This document shows positions 61,475 to 64,000 of a DNA stretch of 64,000 bases, piece after piece. Below the pieces are notes generated by a model. That model had not been told where the DNA came from. It was given only the letters and a program-made list of their open reading frames with translations, and did not search any database. Every line of letters begins with the position of its first letter. The stretch's first letter is position 1. The DNA is from an uncultured Flavobacteriales bacterium (GTDB lineage: Bacteria; Bacteroidota; Bacteroidia; Flavobacteriales_G; Salibacteraceae), in NCBI GenBank assembly GCA_913057205.1, contig CAJXNO010000003.1:49666-113665 (forward strand), given 5' to 3'. Position numbers and translations under genes: made by a program.

Positions 61475-62130
61475 ACCCACAGATTGTAGAGAGCGGCGAT
61501 GGCTCGCACACCTTACGCGTTGAATCGCTTAAAGAACACTACCATTCTCATAAAGGCGCCATCCAAGAAAGTATGCACGTATTCTTGGCGATGGGCTTGG
61601 ATGCCTTTCCATTGGATGCAGAAGTGTCCATTTTGGAAGTTGGTTTTGGAACAGGACTGAATGCCTTGCTCACACTGCTGAATCAGGGTAGTCGACGTAT
61701 TCACTATACCAGTCTTGAGGCTTATCCGCTGGAGCCAGCACTCGCTTTACAACTCAACTATCCAGAGCGTACTAGGGTAGAGGGAGCCCGTTCAATCTAT
61801 GAAGCATTGCACCACGCTGAGTGGAATCAAGCAGAAGCGATCAGACCAGGTTTTATCTTGGAAAAATGGTCAAAGCCGCTACAGTCTTTCGTAACTGAGA
61901 AGAACTATAATCTGGTATATTACGACGCCTTCGCACCGCATGCCCAACCGGAACTCTGGGAACCCGCGATCTGGGAGAAGTTAATCGCCATGATGCATCC
62001 CGGTGCGGTTTTGGTCACCTACTGCGCGAAGGGTCAGGTGAGAAGGGATATGCAATCGGCAGGATTTGAAGTGGAGCGATTGGAGGGTCCTCCCGGAAAA
62101 CGTGAAATGCTCAGAGCCAAAAAACCATGA
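61456..62130 (+). CDS. mnmD: tRNA mnm5s2U methyltransferase (stand-alone MnmD)
   Basis: A 224-aa SAM-dependent methylase that completes the 5-methylaminomethyl group on wobble uridine 34. Motifs: DGSHTLRVESLKEHYHSHKGA, the SAM loop LEVGFGTGLNALLTLL, and YYDAFAPHAQPELWEPAIWE. It is the methylase domain alone, without the MnmC oxidase part, as is usual outside Proteobacteria. It overlaps acpH (19 bases) and the Nudix gene (4 bases). Confidence 0.92.
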   Translation: MEKRPLNPQIVESGDGSHTLRVESLKEHYHSHKGAIQESMHVFLAMGLDAFPLDAEVSILEVGFGTGLNALLTLLNQGSRRIHYTSLEAYPLEPALALQLNYPERTRVEGARSIYEALHHAEWNQAEAIRPGFILEKWSKPLQSFVTEKNYNLVYYDAFAPHAQPELWEPAIWEKLIAMMHPGAVLVTYCAKGQVRRDMQSAGFEVERLEGPPGKREMLRAKKP

Positions 62131-62588
62131 CAAAGCGATTCAACATACGTGTTTACGGACTCTTGTTCAATGAAGAGCAGTCGCTGCTGGTCAGCGATGA
62201 GCTGATCAAGGGCCTACAGTTCACCAAGCTGCTGGGTGGCGGATTGGAGTGGGGCGAAGGCACAATCGACGGACTCAAACGCGAGTTTATGGAGGAGTTG
62301 GAGCAGCCGATCGAGGTGATTGAACACTATTTTACAACGGATTACTTCCAGGTGAGTGCTTTCAATCCGAACGATCAGTTGATGAGCATTTACTACAAAG
62401 TGAGGATGCTCGGGCCGCAGCAGTTCTCGGTTAAAGAAAAGGCATTCGACTTCCCAGATGAACAGGGCAATCCGCTCGAGGTCCAACGATGGATACCCTG
62501 GGAGGAGTTGACACCTGACGCATTCAAGTGGCCGGTAGATCAGTTGGTTATCAAGAAGATCTTAGCAGCAGGAAGGGCTGCGGTTTAA
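62127..62588 (+). CDS. Nudix hydrolase
   Basis: A 153-aa Nudix protein. The Nudix box reads GGGLEWGEGTIDGLKREFMEEL, fitting G-x5-E-x7-R-E-x2-E-E. The N-terminal strand (FNIRVYGLLFNEEQSLLVSDEL) and a late segment (PLEVQRWIPWEELTP) are typical. The substrate is unknown. It is the last gene of the acpH-mnmD operon and overlaps the convergent gene by 4 bases. Confidence 0.93.
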   Translation: MTKRFNIRVYGLLFNEEQSLLVSDELIKGLQFTKLLGGGLEWGEGTIDGLKREFMEELEQPIEVIEHYFTTDYFQVSAFNPNDQLMSIYYKVRMLGPQQFSVKEKAFDFPDEQGNPLEVQRWIPWEELTPDAFKWPVDQLVIKKILAAGRAAV

Positions 62589-63181
62589 TCGTCGCTTTCT
62601 TCCAACAGGAAATTTGGATCAAAACGCCGTTCTACGATCTTATCAACACGCTGAAAAAGCTGCAACGGACGAAAGCTTCCCCAGTTGAAATCGTTCAGTG
62701 GTCCGCCGTAGATAAAGTAGTTGTCGATACCGATCTCTTGGAAATCCCTCAAGACGTGTTCTCGGAAGTTAAGTAAGGTGATCCAGCCGTCTTCGATGTC
62801 CTCGAACCATTCTTCGTAGTAGCTATCATCAGAGCTGTGAAAGTTCAACACATTTTCACCGATCAAGATGAATTTCTGGATGCCTTTATCGATGAGTTGG
62901 TCCATCACATCGCGCTTGAGGATCATGATGTCGTTGTGCAAGGTGTCATTCCATTCCCCCATCAGCTCGATGATCGCGAAACGATCGTCGTAATCAGCGT
63001 AGAGGATCTTCATGAAGAGTGTAGTAGAGCCGATGTTATCCCACTGGGGGTGGATGTAATGGTCATAGATCACATCCGTGAAATAGACCTCAGAGTAAGA
63101 ACGGCCATAAAAGGGCGAACGTTCGTCTTCTTCCGCTGCGTAGAGGTTACGCCAATTGAAATATGGTTCTATTGTGTGCAT
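62585..63181 (-). CDS. Conserved protein of unknown function
   Basis: A 198-aa acidic, aromatic-rich soluble protein (MHTIEPYFNWRNLYAAEEDE; HSSDDSYYEEWFEDIEDGW). It alternates predicted strands and helices (QKFILIGENVLNFHSS) like a small alpha/beta domain. I recall similar proteins in Bacteroidota without known function. It has its own promoter element and converges on the Nudix gene with a 4-base overlap. Confidence 0.75.
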   Translation of the reverse strand: MHTIEPYFNWRNLYAAEEDERSPFYGRSYSEVYFTDVIYDHYIHPQWDNIGSTTLFMKILYADYDDRFAIIELMGEWNDTLHNDIMILKRDVMDQLIDKGIQKFILIGENVLNFHSSDDSYYEEWFEDIEDGWITLLNFREHVLRDFQEIGIDNYFIYGGPLNDFNWGSFRPLQLFQRVDKIVERRFDPNFLLEESDD

Positions 63182-63191
63182 CTTGCGTGTG

Positions 63192-63199
63192 CAAAGCTA
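63192..63199 (-). promoter_or_regulatory. -7 element of the unknown gene at 62585-63181
   Basis: TAGCTTTG on the minus strand, 10 bases before the ATG at 63181. A TTG lies 16 bases further upstream, slightly closer than usual. Confidence 0.55.
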
Positions 63200-63242
63200 T
63201 CGAGCTAAACGCAGGCAAAGGGGAGATGTTTTGTTAATCCAC

Positions 63243-64000
63243 CTAACTTTTTGCGGCCTCAACGGCCTTCCGAACGCTGCCTTCTTTGAGTAGCAGCGCT
63301 TGGGCCGTTTCGGCATCCAATCCTGTTTCTGCCATCACCATTTTGGTACCTCGTTCCACTAACTTATCGTTACTCAATTGCATATCCACCATTCGGTTGC
63401 CTTTCACCCGACCCAGCTTCACCATCACCGAAGTGGTGATCATGTTCAAGGTGAGTTTTTGAGCGGTGCCCGCTTTCATGCGGGTGCTTCCCGTAACGAA
63501 TTCCGGACCGACAACTACTTCAACCGGAAAGTCGCTCACATGACTCACGGGCGCATCAGGATTACACGTAATGCAGCCCGTCGGAATACCGTTTTCCTGG
63601 CAATGCCGCAAGCCGCCAACCACATAGGGAGTAGTGCCGGATGCAGCAATACCCACAACGATGTCATTGGCCGAAATCTCATGTTCCTGTAGGTCTTTCC
63701 ATGCTTGATCGGGATCATCCTCTGCAAACTCAACGGCCTTCCGAATCGCGCTGTCGCCTCCTGCGATCAATCCATTCACCATCCCGTGCGGAACTCCGTA
63801 AGTAGGCGGGCATTCACTCGCATCTACGATCCCCAGTCGTCCGCTGGTTCCCGCGCCGATGTAGAAGAGCCGACCACCATTACTCAATTGATCATACACC
63901 TTTTGAGCCAGCGCTTCAATCGCTGGAATGGCACGTTCGATTGCCAACGGGACGGTCTTATCTTCCTTATTCATGTTCCGCAACAAGCTTTCCAGGCTCA
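63243..64000 (-). CDS. murQ: N-acetylmuramic acid 6-phosphate etherase (5' end outside the window)
   Basis: At least 252 residues of a SIS-domain enzyme that cleaves the lactyl ether of MurNAc-6-phosphate during peptidoglycan recycling. The frame stays open to the window edge, so the first 15-20 residues are missing. Motifs: FYIGAGTSGRLGIVDASECPPTYG (with the catalytic Glu), AGGDSAIRKAVEFAEDD, VGIAASGTTPYVVGGL and TGSTRMKAGTAQKLTLNMI. The short C-terminal helical domain ends LLKEGSVRKAVEAAKS. Confidence 0.96.
   Translation of the reverse strand, partial: SLESLLRNMNKEDKTVPLAIERAIPAIEALAQKVYDQLSNGGRLFYIGAGTSGRLGIVDASECPPTYGVPHGMVNGLIAGGDSAIRKAVEFAEDDPDQAWKDLQEHEISANDIVVGIAASGTTPYVVGGLRHCQENGIPTGCITCNPDAPVSHVSDFPVEVVVGPEFVTGSTRMKAGTAQKLTLNMITTSVMVKLGRVKGNRMVDMQLSNDKLVERGTKMVMAETGLDAETAQALLLKEGSVRKAVEAAKS

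Overview
This 64-kb window is chromosomal DNA from a member of the Bacteroidota, most likely Flavobacteriales. The evidence is a short primary sigma factor without region 1.1, an LpxC-FabZ fusion, two type IX secretion components (PorT and PorX) plus a cargo protein with a type-B C-terminal sorting domain, and menaquinone-type UbiE. Many genes are also preceded by the Bacteroidota -7 promoter element TAnnTTTG, or the variant TAnnTTCG, often with a TTG about 18-19 bases upstream. Base composition looks close to 50% GC by eye, except for one AT-rich gene near 22.6-23.4 kb. I saw no tRNA, rRNA, CRISPR, phage or insertion sequence. Genes are tightly packed and no gene-free stretch exceeds 300 bases.

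Layout. 0-1.5 kb: a broken region with the 3' part of a TPR-like gene facing away from the 3' part of an OmpA-family gene that also carries an in-frame TAG. 1.5-8.4 kb (minus strand): rpoD, rpsO-pnp, accD and a TamA/BamA-like outer-membrane assembly lipoprotein. 8.4-14.6 kb: a SpoU RNA methylase, then a tightly overlapping operon of aminotransferase, PfkB kinase, TrkH, ubiE and porT. 14.7-19.2 kb: meaB, a small operon of unknown membrane proteins that includes an unlisted 46-aa protein, a TauE-family exporter behind an attenuator-like leader, and a nitroreductase. 19.3-26.7 kb (minus): mutL, two rhomboid proteases, an EEP-family protein and a glycosyltransferase, with a foreign-looking DUF3050 gene between the rhomboids.

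26.7-33.2 kb (plus): tgt, lptF/G, and a surface-polysaccharide set of flippase, Wzz-like protein and O-antigen-ligase-like protein. 33.2-36 kb: efp, a second LpxD-like acyltransferase and a SpoIIE phosphatase. 36-39 kb: a pair of outer-membrane proteins, one joining a ComEA-like helix-hairpin-helix to a beta barrel. 39-44 kb (minus): hpt-adk-obg-x-aroB-aroA. 44.3-48.7 kb: purK-purE and the type IX cargo. 48.7-52.5 kb (minus): lpxD-lpxC/fabZ-lpxA-ABC ATPase. 52.6-57.2 kb: an HD phosphohydrolase divergent from porX-tsaE-ald. 57.2-64 kb: OmpH-like protein, a LytS/LytT-type two-component pair, an ACP phosphodiesterase-mnmD-Nudix operon, and murQ running off the right end.

Most genes are housekeeping: envelope biogenesis (Lpx, LptF/G, TamL, polysaccharide export), information processing, and purine and aromatic amino-acid synthesis. 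I did not find one clear undescribed multi-gene system. The observations most worth checking are the TauE leader with mutually exclusive stems, four genes whose -7 element lies exactly five bases before the start codon (predicting leaderless mRNAs, three of them non-AUG), a tRNA-guanine transglycosylase lacking all three zinc cysteines, the HhH-barrel protein pair, and the DUF3050 insertion.
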